Source: Meira nashicola (taxonomy: Eukaryota > Basidiomycota > Exobasidiomycetes > Exobasidiales > Brachybasidiaceae). From it: a stretch of DNA of 64,000 bases. Location: positions 1,075,178-1,139,177 of the forward strand of contig BCJU01000001.1 of the NCBI GenBank assembly GCA_001600355.1. Reading direction: 5' to 3'. Shown piece by piece: positions 31,038-42,079 of this stretch; position 1 is the first letter of the stretch; each line of letters starts with the position of its first letter. A program made the position numbers and the translations under genes. The notes beneath the pieces are model-generated. The model had not been told where the DNA came from, did not search any database, and was given only the letters and a program-made list of their open reading frames with translations.

Positions 31038-33533
31038 ATGTCAATAGCTCGATATTTGGGCAGCAGAATTATTAGAACAACAGCAAATTTTCGATATATT
31101 TCACCACTCGCATACACTCATTTAACACCTATCGTGTCTACATCGTACCCTAGAACTTATTCTACATCTAAGATCAACAAAATGGCACCGACAAATCAAG
31201 GTGTACGACCTATGGAATATACCAATGCACTCATTCACTCTACATCGCCTTATCTCTTACAACATGCTCATAATCCAGTCGATTGGCAACCATGGTCACA
31301 AGCAGCACTCGATCAAGCAAAAAAAGAAGGAAAGATGATATTTTTGAGTTCAGGTTATAGTGCTTGTCATTGGTGTCATGTTATGGCACATGAATCTTTC
31401 GAAAATATAAGCATTGCAAAGATGTTAAATGAAAGCTTTGTCTGTGTTAAAGTTGACAGAGAAGAAAGACCAGATGTTGATGCTGCATATATGACATTCG
31501 TTCAAGCAACTTCTGGAAGGGGTGGTTGGCCAATGAGTGTTTTCTTGACAAATGAAGGTGAACCTTTGTTTGGTGGAACGTACTTTCCGCCTCCTATGTT
31601 CAAAGAATTGATCGATCGTTTGACAAGTTTATGGGAAGAAGATCGTCAAAGATGCCTTTCAAGTGCAAGGGATATCAGTCAACAATTACGTCAAGTCGCT
31701 TCAGCTGGTGTTGCAGGAACAGATTGGTCCGATTTACCGCCATTAAATGTGACTGCAAAGACACTAAAACATTGGCTTCTTTCTTTTGATCAAGAGAACG
31801 GAGGATTTGGAAACGCTCCAAAATTTCCTTCACCACCGAACACGTTTTACTTTTTACATCGTATTGCTGCGGAAATCATTGGAAAGAGTACGCCAAGCTC
31901 GGCTTTATCAGAGATTGGAATTGGTTCTGATTCTGCTTCAAAGGCTATAGAATCTTCAGCTTTTACATTGGCAAGAATTGCAAGAGGCGGTATCTCTGAT
32001 CCATTAGCAGGCGGAATTGCACGTTATAGCGTTGATGAAGAATGGCGAGTTCCTCATTTTGAAAAGATGCTTTACGATCAAGGTCAACTTCTAACTTCAT
32101 TCTCAGAAGCATTACAATTATGTTTGGCTTCATCTGAATCTAAATTACAACAATATACACACGAATTTCGACAAACAATAACTGGTATCATTGAATATTT
32201 GGAACGATATATGACTAGTAAAGACGGATCGATATATGCTGCTGAAGATGCAGACAGTTTACCTACCCCAGAATCCGAACATGCTAAAGAGGGGGCTTTC
32301 TATGTTTGGGATTCAGTAGAGATTGAAAATGTTTTGGGTGGAAAGGACAGCAAAGCGTGTCAACTTGTGTCTTCACATTTTGGTATCAGGTTGGAAGGTA
32401 ATATCCCCGCCGAAAGCGATCCACATGGTGAATTAGTAGGAAAGAATGTACTTCACGCATCTACAACGCTTTTATCAACCGCTGAAAAGCTTGAGATTGC
32501 GGAAGAAGAAGCAAAGACGTTGTGGAATACGAGTAAACAAAAACTTCTTGCCTATCGCGATCAACGTCCTAGACCGTTATGCGATGATAAAATTATTACT
32601 GCTTGGAATGGTTTGGCTATCAGTGGATTAGCAAAAGCATCTCAAGTACTTGGAAAAGATAGTGAGATAGGCAAAAAAGCATTGAAATTGGCAAATGACT
32701 CTTCTGCATTTTTGTGGAACACGATGTGGAATAAAGAAAAACATCAATTCTTACGTAGCTATCGTGATGGCGTTCAAGGTCCTCTTGGATTTGATGTGGA
32801 TTATGCATTTGTAATTCAAGGATTGTTGGATTTATATGAAGTTACATTTGACACAAAATATATCGAACAAGCTTTACAAGTTCAAGCTGCACAAGATTCT
32901 CTATTTTGGGATGATGAAGGTGGTCCAGGAGGATATTTAATTTCATCGAAACAGAGTGATGGTAACATCCTTGGACGTCAAAGAGGCGATCAAGAAGGTG
33001 CAGAACCAACGAGTACAAGTGTTTCGGCACATAACCTGTTGCGATTGCAATCCTTAATTTCCAATTTGGATCAAGAATTAGCAAAAAGGAGCGAAGTTCA
33101 AGGCAGACAAGCTTCAAGTTTGAGTAGTCATGATCGTATCGCACAATGTATCACTTCAGGAGGCGCAATCTTGGAACGAGCACCTCATGCATTGGGCACC
33201 CGAATCACAGCTTTATTACGTGCAAAATTGGGTTCACAACAAGTGATCATTGTTGGTCCAAGTGGTGACAAAAATACAATAGAATTGCTTAATGTCTTTT
33301 CCACCACATTCTTACCTCGGGCTTCAGTAATTCATATCGATACAACTGAAGGCAAAGAAGGCGCTCAGAAGCAACTTGGTCAATCATTTATTGTTGGTAA
33401 TGATGCCGTTCGAGAAGTGTTGGAAGATCCAAAATTGCTCACTCGCGGCAGTTATGCGACCGTTTGTCAAGACTTTGCATGTGGATTACCCATCACAACT
33501 TCAGAAGAATTGTTGAAGCAATTACAAAAATAG
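31038..33533 (+). CDS. DUF255/thioredoxin-like protein (SPATA20/YyaL family)
   Basis: An 831-residue single-exon protein. Residues 1-45 are basic and hydroxylated without acids ([17 protein letters not shown]), an evident mitochondrial presequence. The conserved core starts with [21 protein letters not shown], and the thioredoxin-like site is SACHWCHVM near 108-116. Then come [16 protein letters not shown] and [10 protein letters not shown]...GGTYFPP, followed by an (alpha/alpha)6 barrel with HFEKMLYDQ and [13 protein letters not shown]. The biochemical activity of this family is not settled; it is called spermatogenesis-associated protein 20 in animals. An in-frame ATG at residue 49 with a good context (ACAAAATGG) would yield a form lacking the presequence. 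Confidence 0.92.
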   Translation: MSIARYLGSRIIRTTANFRYISPLAYTHLTPIVSTSYPRTYSTSKINKMAPTNQGVRPMEYTNALIHSTSPYLLQHAHNPVDWQPWSQAALDQAKKEGKMIFLSSGYSACHWCHVMAHESFENISIAKMLNESFVCVKVDREERPDVDAAYMTFVQATSGRGGWPMSVFLTNEGEPLFGGTYFPPPMFKELIDRLTSLWEEDRQRCLSSARDISQQLRQVASAGVAGTDWSDLPPLNVTAKTLKHWLLSFDQENGGFGNAPKFPSPPNTFYFLHRIAAEIIGKSTPSSALSEIGIGSDSASKAIESSAFTLARIARGGISDPLAGGIARYSVDEEWRVPHFEKMLYDQGQLLTSFSEALQLCLASSESKLQQYTHEFRQTITGIIEYLERYMTSKDGSIYAAEDADSLPTPESEHAKEGAFYVWDSVEIENVLGGKDSKACQLVSSHFGIRLEGNIPAESDPHGELVGKNVLHASTTLLSTAEKLEIAEEEAKTLWNTSKQKLLAYRDQRPRPLCDDKIITAWNGLAISGLAKASQVLGKDSEIGKKALKLANDSSAFLWNTMWNKEKHQFLRSYRDGVQGPLGFDVDYAFVIQGLLDLYEVTFDTKYIEQALQVQAAQDSLFWDDEGGPGGYLISSKQSDGNILGRQRGDQEGAEPTSTSVSAHNLLRLQSLISNLDQELAKRSEVQGRQASSLSSHDRIAQCITSGGAILERAPHALGTRITALLRAKLGSQQVIIVGPSGDKNTIELLNVFSTTFLPRASVIHIDTTEGKEGAQKQLGQSFIVGNDAVREVLEDPKLLTRGSYATVCQDFACGLPITTSEELLKQLQK

Positions 33534-33774
33534 CAGCATAATTATTTTACTTTCACTACTGTATCATATCTTTCTACTAGGAAATTCGCATGTCATCATT
33601 TAGATCATAAAAAGTCATAAAACTATTGAAGTCGAAAGAGATACGTGTAATTCTACATCAAGCAGAACTATAAACAACAACAGAGGATGCAAGGAAAAAG
33701 TGGGTAACCGTGATGAAAGGGGGGTATAATAATGGTACATCAAAAAAAGTTAAAAGGCAAACGGCAAAACATTA

Positions 33775-36669
33775 CTAATCATCTTCACCAACAACACGTT
33801 GGTGTAAACTACTTGCAACGACCAAAACGGGTAAAGTGCATTTTCCCACTCCACAAACAGCCAAAGCAGCTTGGCCGACAATCTTACTCATTTCACCATC
33901 GATTAAACGCGATTCAGTCGTATTTGTAGAAGAAGAAGATGCACTTGCAGCAGAAGCATCATGTTTTCGTAATAAAGCTCTTAATTCATCACGATGAGTG
34001 ATCGTTGGCAAACGACGATTACGACCTAACAAGATCAAACTTGCAGGAGGTAAATCATCTGATTCGATTTCATTTTGCGTTTCTTTTGGTTCATCTGTAG
34101 ATTTACTTTGACCAATCGAACCGATAAGGTGTGCTAATGGAGTTGGTGTAATCTTTTCAAATACGCGCAAACGACGACCAAGATCTTGATCCGTTTGACA
34201 TGCTTTCAAGATTGCTTCAATAGCAATATCATCTTGTAATTGTGCTTGCAAAGGGTTCAAGTTGGAATTAGGATACATCGTATCATGTACAGATAGATTT
34301 CCATAAACAGCACTTGCAGCTTGAGTTTTGTGCACGGTGTCCACATTTTGCATCGTCATCGGAGGGGAGTTAAGATTGTTGCCTGTAAGATCTGCGTCCG
34401 ATTTACGATAACGATAAATAGTAGCATAAACATCTTCGTTCACCTTGCACCATTCTCGCAAAAGTTCAAGTGCACATCTATCATCTGGACCACCCATGAA
34501 AGCAAAAACGACGTGTTGACCCCATCCGACTGTAGAACGTTGTCCAGAGATTTGTTGTCCACCTGAAGATCGTTCTAATAACATTCCTACATGGCATGGA
34601 CTTGTTTGTATCACTTTACGGACAAATGCTGCTTGATAGTACCTTGCAACACTGGAAACATCAGACGATCCGGCGCCGAAAAATCTTTCAACAGGGCCGC
34701 GTAATGAACCGGATTCATTTTGATCACTTCCCAATAAACCAGTCGAAGGTAAAGTCCAAGGAAGAACTACTAAATCAGATTTAGTATTTTGTGCTCGAGT
34801 GACGACTGTACTGCTAAATTCATCGATAGGAACGACTTGCATTGCTGCTTGAATGGGAAGTCTGTTCAATCTGACAAAAGCGCGGAAGACGTTAATGAGA
34901 GGATCAGCTTGAACTGTTTCATCATGTTCAGCAACTTTCATCACTGCTGAAGTACGTTCGGTTAATTCCATCAATCGAAGAGCGTCGACTGAAGCAGGTG
35001 CTTTGGGTATAATAGTTCTTGATGATTGACCATCTAGCAAAACCGGAACGTTGTCTTCATGACTGCTTTCAGAAGTTCCACTTTCATCGCCCTTTTCTGT
35101 GCTTGCATTGTTCCTTCTTCTGGCATTGTTTACCGAAGATGATTGTGGATTGCGCAAATGTAAATCGCTTGAGGGTCTCAAGACTTGCACGACATTCAAA
35201 AGACCTGGAAGGTCATCAAATCGATCAAGAACAAAGAGATACTTCTTTGCCAAAGATTTCGACTTGATCGGATCTGATTGTTCTCCGTCTTCATCATCTC
35301 CTTGACGGCGTTTATCATCCTTTTTCTTAAAGTCATCTTCAGTGAAGAATGTGTGGAAGCGCTTGGGATACACTAACATGGTCAAAGGCGTTGTTAGACA
35401 AGTGGAAACGATTGCCATCACCACAAACATACTGAAAACACGTGTGTCCAAGATGCCAGCACTTAGACCCAAGTTCAACACAATCAATTCGACAAGACCT
35501 TTGCAAGACATCAATGTTCCAACGGCAGCCGATTCGCGATTGTTGAAACCTGTTAAACGAGCAGCAGCAGCGCATGCGATAAATTTGGAAAAGAATGCAA
35601 TCAAGCAAATGGCGATGACGTAACCCCATACCAAACCGGTATCCAAAGTGCTTAAATTTGTACGTAAACCAGACAAGGCGAAATAAAGCGGTAAAAAGAT
35701 GATTGAAACCATATCTTCAAGCTTTTCGGTTAATGCGACTGCGAAACCACCTTCGTGAGGAATGATTAAACCAACCAAAAATGCTCCAAAGATTGCATGA
35801 ACACCGATACAATCGGTCAAAAAGGATGAAGTAAAGACGAGCAAGATTGTAAGGGTCATCATTAGATGCGTTGGGCCTCTTGAGAGTGAGCCATCACGCC
35901 TTGCAAGCCAAATGAAGCATGGTCGAACAAGGAAGAATAGTAATAAAGTCCAAGCGACAACGACTAGGAAAATGTATAAAGCGGCAAGACCGGAAGATGC
36001 ATTGACGAGAGCGATAGCCAAAGCCAACAGAATCCAACCCACAACATCATTTCCAACACCTGCTGCCAATACTACAACACCAACTTTTGTCTTCATCAAC
36101 TTCATATCCAATACAATTCTTGCTAAGACCGGCAAAGCAGTAATTGCCATTGCGACACCTGTGAAAAGGATGAAATGACCTAGTGATACTCTTGATTTGT
36201 CGATAAAATCATTGTAAATGCCCACAGAAACGGCGGATCCAAGACCGAAAGGGATGAGTAAACCGGATAAACTGATCGTAGATGCAGCGACGCCACATTT
36301 TCGAATGATGCGTGTATCGATTTCCAATCCAACTAAGAAAAGGAATAATACCAAACCAAGATTGGCGACCAAATTGAAATAAGGAATTGAAGCGACGGGA
36401 AAGATGTGATTTGTAAAGCCAGGAATACGTCCAAAGACTGTTGGACCTAACAAGATACCACCAATCACTTCAGCAATAACGGAAGGTTGTTTAATTTTAG
36501 CCAAAAAGTAAGCTAAAATTCGAGTGAAAATGATTACTATAGAAGCTTGAATGATGAATAATCGAATTGGATCACTTGTACTGACTTTTGTCGGATCTGC
36601 TCCGGAGATGATCGATCCATCTGCTGCTGCTCGAGTAACGAGAGAGATGATGGGAAATGTGTTGACCAT
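33775..36669 (-). CDS. KHA1: Kha1-like K+/H+ antiporter (CPA2 family)
   Basis: A 964-residue single-exon membrane protein. Residues 35-440 contain about 12 membrane helices of the Na+/H+ exchanger fold: KQPSVIAEVIGGILLGPTVFGR, LVLFLFLVGLEID (family hallmark), the unwound-helix region AAGVGNDVVGWILLALA (ND pair at the ion site) and GVHAIFGAFLVGLIIPHE. Residues about 450-964 form a large cytosolic tail with low-complexity linkers and a C-terminal domain resembling regulatory nucleotide-binding-like domains of CPA2 proteins. Fungal Kha1 acts in Golgi or endomembrane K+ and pH balance. It converges with the DUF255 gene, 241 bases between stops. Confidence 0.92.
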   Translation of the reverse strand: MVNTFPIISLVTRAAADGSIISGADPTKVSTSDPIRLFIIQASIVIIFTRILAYFLAKIKQPSVIAEVIGGILLGPTVFGRIPGFTNHIFPVASIPYFNLVANLGLVLFLFLVGLEIDTRIIRKCGVAASTISLSGLLIPFGLGSAVSVGIYNDFIDKSRVSLGHFILFTGVAMAITALPVLARIVLDMKLMKTKVGVVVLAAGVGNDVVGWILLALAIALVNASSGLAALYIFLVVVAWTLLLFFLVRPCFIWLARRDGSLSRGPTHLMMTLTILLVFTSSFLTDCIGVHAIFGAFLVGLIIPHEGGFAVALTEKLEDMVSIIFLPLYFALSGLRTNLSTLDTGLVWGYVIAICLIAFFSKFIACAAAARLTGFNNRESAAVGTLMSCKGLVELIVLNLGLSAGILDTRVFSMFVVMAIVSTCLTTPLTMLVYPKRFHTFFTEDDFKKKDDKRRQGDDEDGEQSDPIKSKSLAKKYLFVLDRFDDLPGLLNVVQVLRPSSDLHLRNPQSSSVNNARRRNNASTEKGDESGTSESSHEDNVPVLLDGQSSRTIIPKAPASVDALRLMELTERTSAVMKVAEHDETVQADPLINVFRAFVRLNRLPIQAAMQVVPIDEFSSTVVTRAQNTKSDLVVLPWTLPSTGLLGSDQNESGSLRGPVERFFGAGSSDVSSVARYYQAAFVRKVIQTSPCHVGMLLERSSGGQQISGQRSTVGWGQHVVFAFMGGPDDRCALELLREWCKVNEDVYATIYRYRKSDADLTGNNLNSPPMTMQNVDTVHKTQAASAVYGNLSVHDTMYPNSNLNPLQAQLQDDIAIEAILKACQTDQDLGRRLRVFEKITPTPLAHLIGSIGQSKSTDEPKETQNEIESDDLPPASLILLGRNRRLPTITHRDELRALLRKHDASAASASSSSTNTTESRLIDGEMSKIVGQAALAVCGVGKCTLPVLVVASSLHQRVVGEDD

Positions 36670-37368
36670 TTTGAAGGAAAAAAAAGGAAGGAAGATTAGG
36701 GGATTGATGAACGACGACCTTCAAAAGGGAAGATGGTGAAAGACATGAAAGCAAAGATTGAGCAATGGGGAATCCCTTTTATGGGAATCGTAACCGTTAG
36801 GGGGAGTTAGAGATAGGTATCACAAAAGACAAAAAGCAGTCAGGATCCATGCATGCACTCGACACAATCGCGCAGTACTCGGGATTTGCTACCTTGTCCT
36901 GTTTCACTGCATACGGAAAATATGACTCTGTACCTTTTGGGTTTTTTTTGACGCGACGGACTGTGCTTGTGTAAGAGTTAAAAAGTGTGCAAGGGGAGGA
37001 GGCAAAATGCCAAGAGAAAGAGCGTGTTTAAATCTTAAAAACAAGGTGGCTTACGTCCACTGATCTTTAAAAAAAGGGCAATTTATGTCCAGGAACACAA
37101 GTGACTTTAATAGATTTTGGACCCCTCAATTCTAGACTTCATGCACCCTTTGTCAAGTGATTAAAGCTTTCAATTTAAAGGTCAGAATAGGGGTACGCAC
37201 ATATGTACATACTGTAGCTATCACTTTCATAATCATATCACTTGACCTTAACTGCAAGGAACAAAGCTAGACACAATAATATGTGTGGGGAATAATTGCG
37301 ATTGAGACTAAATGAGCGTTATAATATACATAAAATCAAATAAATGCAAGAGAAAGGACGTATGTACA
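36670..37368. other. Intergenic region, antiporter promoter and aquaporin 3' side
   Basis: About 700 bases between the antiporter start and the aquaporin stop (both minus strand). AT-rich, no gene, RNA or repeat recognised. Confidence 0.55.
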
Positions 37369-38310
37369 TTATAAAGCAGTCTTTACCGCTTTTTTACCAC
37401 CATTAAATATTCTTTTATGTACTGGAGTTAAAACGGTTGTTTCTTTTTCACTATCGATCGCTAAAACTGCACGATTATATTCAAAAGCTTTTAAAACTTC
37501 AAAATATAAAACTGCAAGCATTGAACCGAATAAAGGAGCGATCCAAAAGATCCAATGAATTCCGGGAAAATTACCTGAAACAACTGCAGGACCAAAAGCT
37601 CTTGCTGGATTAACTGCACAACCTGTCCACGGTAAAAGGAAAAGATGAATTGCAAATAATGCTAATCCAATTCCTATTGGCGCTAAAAATGTTGCTCTAT
37701 GCTTTTCGACTGCTAATAAAAGTACTGTAAAAACCAAGATTGAAGTTCCAATAGCTTCTAAAAAGAAACCTTGAGCTATACTAACTCCCGTAAGATCATT
37801 ATTTACAAGATCTACGCCTGAGCTTGATCCTCCTTTACTTGGAGTTAAAGCGAGAACTAAAGCAGCAGCAAGTATACCACCAACGATTTGTGCAAAAAAT
37901 AAAATAATTGCACGAACAGCAGTCAAAACACCTACTAACCATAAAGCAAAAGTGATTGCAGGATTAAATAAACCTCCTGTTATACGAAAGAATATCCAAG
38001 CTGTAACTATTAAACTTAATCCAAAAGAAGTTGCAATTGTAAGTATTGTACTATTATCCAAAGATGCTTCTGCTCCTTGTTGTGCTGCTGTTCTTCCTAA
38101 ATTTGCCGTCTTTGCTGCTCCTTCTGCTAAGAATAAAAACATAGCCGTACCAAGAAGTTCACCAACTGCCGTAGAAACGTGTAAACCTAAAGTAGATTTA
38201 CGTTCGTGCGTTGGTGACCCTTGAGCCTCTTCATCGTGACTAGCAGCTGGTTCTAACATGACGACTTCAAGATCAAGGTTATACGGAGAAGTTATTCTTT
38301 CTGGCTCCAC
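37369..38310 (-). CDS. Aquaporin (MIP family)
   Basis: A 313-residue single-exon channel with six membrane helices. The two half-helix signatures are GLFNPAITFAL (first NPA) and CAVNPARAFGPAVVSG (second NPA, with the selectivity-filter Arg). The NPARAFGP context, without the Asp found after NPAR in most glycerol facilitators, points to an orthodox water-type channel rather than a glycerol facilitator. The usual His before the first NPA is Leu. The N-terminus (about 45 residues) is acidic and cytosolic; the C-terminus is short and basic. Localisation in the plasma membrane is assumed from the family. Confidence 0.92.
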   Translation of the reverse strand: MEPERITSPYNLDLEVVMLEPAASHDEEAQGSPTHERKSTLGLHVSTAVGELLGTAMFLFLAEGAAKTANLGRTAAQQGAEASLDNSTILTIATSFGLSLIVTAWIFFRITGGLFNPAITFALWLVGVLTAVRAIILFFAQIVGGILAAALVLALTPSKGGSSSGVDLVNNDLTGVSIAQGFFLEAIGTSILVFTVLLLAVEKHRATFLAPIGIGLALFAIHLFLLPWTGCAVNPARAFGPAVVSGNFPGIHWIFWIAPLFGSMLAVLYFEVLKAFEYNRAVLAIDSEKETTVLTPVHKRIFNGGKKAVKTAL

Positions 38311-38853
38311 TTTATAAATTTGGTTTATATATATATCATTTCAACTCAAAGTAGGGTATTGCATATACAAATTTTTATCCTCCCCACACCTTCGTCATTT
38401 CAAAGCCATCCTGACGTAAGAAGTGAATCGTTAGACAGGCAACTCTGAGTGAAAAGGTGAAAATACAAACGACTTGCCCCTTATTTTATTCAAATCTTCT
38501 ACGACTATGCAGTGCAGGCCTAGATTCTTTATCTTTATTATTATTATTATTTTATCGCGATCCTCCACGCTTCGTGCATTTTTATTTTTATTTTATTTTT
38601 ATTTTTTCAGCCACTATGATATCATTGAACCCCTTCCACTTTTGCTTATGAAATCGTGAATATTTGTGAACTATTACTGAAAGTGAGCGTATGAGAAAGG
38701 TATATGGTCTAGGTGTACATGAGTTGTGTTCCTTCACAGCATCTACATTTCATTTAACAAAGGAGCCCGCCCTACTTTGAAACCTCAGAAGGCAATCAGA
38801 AAGTACGTTAGAACGTTCATATAGGCAAATCCGCTCCCTTCCTCTATGTGCTA
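38311..38853. other. Aquaporin upstream region
   Basis: About 540 bases. Contains a short ATT/TTA microsatellite (near 38535) and T-rich runs up to 38610. No gene was recognised before the tRNA. Confidence 0.5.
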
Positions 38854-38967
38854 GGCGTCTTACTCAAGTGGTTACGAGGTGAGTCTAGAAAATGATTCTA
38901 CACCGATTACGGTGGGTCTTCAAACTCATGGGCTTTGCCCGCGTAGGTTCAAATCCTGCAGACGTCG
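38854..38967 (+). tRNA. tRNA-Ser (anticodon AGA) with a 32-nt intron
   Basis: A full cloverleaf can be drawn. Acceptor stem GGCGTCT (38854-38860) pairs with AGACGTC (38960-38966) with one G-U, and the discriminator is G (38967), as in serine tRNAs. The D-stem is CTC/GAG with loop AAGTGGTTAC. The anticodon stem TGAGT (38880-38884) pairs with ACTCA (38924-38928). The anticodon AGA is at 38887-38889. The intron is 38891-38922, after position 37, and carries a TTCTA stretch complementary to the anticodon loop. The long variable arm TGGGCTTTGCCCG is the type II arm of Ser tRNAs, and the T-arm is GTAGG-TTCAAAT-CCTGC (B box GGTTCAAATCC). A T-run from about 38983 can terminate Pol III. The mature length would be 82 nt. 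Confidence 0.95.
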
Positions 38968-39479
38968 AGAATCTTTCACGCCTTTATTTTTTTTCTTTTC
39001 TTACCTCACGCGTTGTGAAAGGTGAAATGAAAACACTTTTTTATTCTTCTTATCAGACGACCGGATGTACTATACTTGAATATCTATGAAATCGATTATG
39101 GTTCATTTCCTAGTTTTTGAGGCCTTCGCTCTAATCTTGATATTATTAGTATAAAAGTGGAATTTGAGTTATCAAAACTACACCAGCACAGTACCATAAT
39201 TATTTCCTACGCACTTCACAATCATGAAGGGGAAGCACTTTGTCCAATTGGGATTCGATAGCACTCTGTTCCATTCTCATCACCTGTTTGTACTTAGCGC
39301 AAAAGAACCAACGCATGAAGCATCTTAATCAAGCAATAGTCATGTACTTTTATTATTTTGAAAAGCAATGACAGTCGCAACGTTTTTCAGGCCATCGTCT
39401 CTAGAGCTACTTTTTTTTTATCGGATTAAGATTTGATTTATTAATACAATGTGATAATTAATCCTATGCCAAATGATGC
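38968..39479. other. Intergenic region after the tRNA
   Basis: About 510 bases. It starts with the Pol III T-run and includes an ACGCGT at 39008 and a poly-T near 39412. No further gene was recognised. Confidence 0.5.
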
Positions 39480-40178
39480 TTATTGCGATTTGACAAAGTT
39501 GCTTGCTTTAATATTAGCACGATTGGCTTTACGCAAATTTCTCTTTGCTTCCATCTCAGATACTTCTGGATCTTGGATAATAGCGGCAGCATTTGCAGCT
39601 AAAGCTTCTGCACTTCCTTTTGCTTCTGTAGTGATACCTTGAGATTGTTGTCCGGTAGCATTCATTCCACTTCCAGCAGAAGAACCTTTTTCCAATGCAA
39701 CTGTAGCTTGTTTTGCAGTTAAACGTTCTTTTGCTTTATGTGCAGCTCTTATTGCGCGTAAATTACGTTTTTCTGCCGCTCTTGCTTCACCTTTTGTCAT
39801 TCCTTCTGTTGATTCTAAAATTGCTCCTGTTACACTCTTTTTACCTTCTTCTAATATCGTCCATAACCATTTTGGATATTGTTCATCAGGAAGTGCAACG
39901 GGATCTGCTCGATCTTTAAAAATGTTTAAGCCGCTTAACGTTGTTCCTGGTGGACATGAAGAAACAATTGCAGATGTTTCTGGTCCACCAGCTGATTTTC
40001 CTTTTGATGTGCTTGCCTGTTGCTGTTGTTGTTGAGGTGAAGAAGGTTTATTGTTCACTGAAGAAGATGAATTAAATGATCTACTTTGTAAGACGGTAAA
40101 AGCAGGCGATTGAATTGACGATCTTGATGATGACCTGCTCGCAGTACGAGCTGCTTGCGTGGATATTCTGGCAATCAT
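39480..40178 (-). CDS. Mitochondrial ribosomal protein mL54 (yeast Mrpl37 family)
   Basis: A 232-residue single-exon protein. Residues 1-40 form a basic, Ser/Arg-rich presequence (MIARISTQAARTASRSSSR...SRSFNSSS) for mitochondrial import, followed by a Q run. The family core is CPPGTTLSGLNIFKDRADPVALPDEQYPKWLW near residues 75-107, characteristic of mL54. The C-terminal part is a charged helix with ETEA/KRNLRKANRANIK-like patterns. It is a structural part of the large mitoribosomal subunit. The chain is longer than yeast Mrpl37 because of the presequence and an Ala/Gly/Gln-rich insert. Confidence 0.87.
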   Translation of the reverse strand: MIARISTQAARTASRSSSRSSIQSPAFTVLQSRSFNSSSSVNNKPSSPQQQQQQASTSKGKSAGGPETSAIVSSCPPGTTLSGLNIFKDRADPVALPDEQYPKWLWTILEEGKKSVTGAILESTEGMTKGEARAAEKRNLRAIRAAHKAKERLTAKQATVALEKGSSAGSGMNATGQQSQGITTEAKGSAEALAANAAAIIQDPEVSEMEAKRNLRKANRANIKASNFVKSQ

Positions 40179-40474
40179 TGAGTAATCTACGCTGAATATA
40201 TGATGATGGTCATATTTTCAAAAGAGCATACATTCAAAAGCACTTGTTCCAACCATACGCTACGCCTGCAGACAAAAAATATCAAAAGCGCGTCACGTGA
40301 GATAAGCTTCATCCTCAATTCATCTTCAACTATTCGACATTTTTGTGATGGCAATGAGAGGAAATCTAGTGGTAAATGTAACAATAAATGATATCTCTTA
40401 TGTACTTGTACAAATAGTGTATCGATCGCAATAATGTGATAGGTGCATCTCCTTCTAAATAAAGAGTATTAAAA

Positions 40475-41082
40475 TCATAGATCGAAATCATCATCATCAT
40501 CGTCCAAGGTCTTCTTACGTGTGTACTAAGAAAAGGTACAAAGTGTCAGGAAATTGGAATTTACAATCATCGAACATTCTTTGATAACTCACTGTGATCT
40601 TTCCAGCACCTCCTCCAGATGAATTGCCTCCACCTTGTCCTTGTCCTTCAACTTGATCTAACAATCCGATCAATTGCTGTTCTGTAATCTTTTGACGTAC
40701 TTGACCTGATTGTGCCATTCTGATTATGAGATCTTGAATTGCTCTTGCTTTACTTGGTTTAACTAAAGATATCCGGGATACTGTATGCATGATGTTATAA
40801 TTAAGAGTCAATTATAATATAATAGTAATTCAATAATCATTCATACTCACATCTTTCCCTTGCTTCAGTGTCCAATATTGTACTTAATGCTTGTCTTTTC
40901 ATTTCATCTTGTGCTTCTGCATCTTCTTGTTCTTTTCCACTTCTACCTTGTACACCTGCTTGTCCTAAAGATCCACCACCGAATCCACTTGAAGGACTGC
41001 CTTCACCACCACCACCACCACCACGAGATTGCAATTCTGCCATACGTGCACGTCTGATCGCTTCTAATTCTGGATCGTCCAT
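40475..41082 (-). CDS. PDCD5/TFAR19-like protein, three exons
   Basis: Exons 41082-40851, 40780-40593 and 40525-40475, with introns of 70 and 67 nt (GTGAGT donors, CATACAG and TTCTTAG acceptors). Joined, they encode 156 residues. It starts MDDPELEAIRRARMAELQ (typical of PDCD5), then a G/S/E-rich insert (about 20-50) and the conserved three-helix core RERLSRISLVKPSKARAIQDLIIRMAQSGQ and ITEQQLIGLLDQ. The acidic tail is LDDDDDDFDL. PDCD5-type proteins bind nucleic acid and, in animals, the CCT chaperonin; the fungal role is not well defined. The Gly-rich insert is longer than usual. The third exon is only 17 codons including the stop. Confidence 0.93.
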
Positions 41083-41357
41083 TTTGTGTTTGCTCTTTAA
41101 TGGGAAAGATGTGTTGGTAGTGATCGTATGACTGTGAAATGAAAGTGTCAATCTCTGTTCTTTAATTAGCGTATTCTGGTTAAAAGTGCTGCTCACTCAA
41201 TTGCAATACATGCATAGACGCGTAGAGAAGGCAAAACACAGTTGTAGGAATGTGATTGACAGTACGAATTAGAATATATTCAATGTGAGAAAGATGATGA
41301 AAAGAATATATAAAGATGAAAAAAGCATAAAGATGCCTTGTTGTATTAGTGTAAACA

Positions 41358-41820
41358 TTAATCGAAATAATAATTGCTTACAACATTGTATGGTTCAACG
41401 GTTTGTTTAAGGCGTTCCAGTCTCTCCCTTTGAGACGGACTAGTTGGATGAGTAGGAGAAGTAGAATATTGTGAACCTGAATGGATATCCATCATTGACA
41501 CATGATTCAAATCTATTCCTGTTCTTACATGCAATTTTAAATCATGATGACCGGGTGCATCGATAGCTTTACGTTTAATACCTTGACTACCACTTTGATG
41601 GAATTGATTTTGAACGGCAATTTGACCACCACCACGTTTATATATTCTAATTTCGTTTCCATAAGAATATTTGATGTAGGAGCGCAATAAATAAATTCCA
41701 TACTTAACAATGTATTCAAGATCCAAGCTGTAAGAAATGATTGAGTAAGATGAAACATTATTCGAGTTACCTTATGGAAGAAGATATGGTGAAGAGCTCA
41801 GCTTGCTCAATTAAGAGATT
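41358..41820 (-). CDS. Unresolved spliced gene, C-terminal part visible
   Basis: A protein-like frame of about 120 codons ends at the stop at 41358 (tail YNVVSNYYFD). It contains YIVKYGIYLLRSYIKYSYGNE and a KRGGGQIAVQNQF stretch, then S/T/P-rich sequence. It has no ATG of its own near the 5' end. A plausible intron (41770-41728, 43 nt; GTAACT donor, TTTCTTACAG acceptor) joins it in frame to an upstream stretch reading NLLIEQAELFTISSSIS, but a stop lies just before that (within TATAAAA near 41832) and no start codon is seen. A further 5' exon, or a decayed start, is needed. A late GTAAGC could also be a donor that changes the C-terminus. Family not recognised. Confidence 0.35.
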
Positions 41821-42079
41821 TCTTTGATTTTATAGCCACTTTGTTGTTGATGGACAGGATATTGTAAACAACTTATGCCCCATAAATGGCTATGCATGTG
41901 GCACCAACATCAAATATTCTCTCAAGCCCCAATATACTTAAAAATGCACACATATCCCCGTTTGATATATCAGCATGAGATCTTTATAAATAAAATATAA
42001 AACTATACAAATAATCTAATGAATTCTAAGAAGTATACTTAAATGAACATTCTCGTCTGTTGCATATGCCATTTTATTA

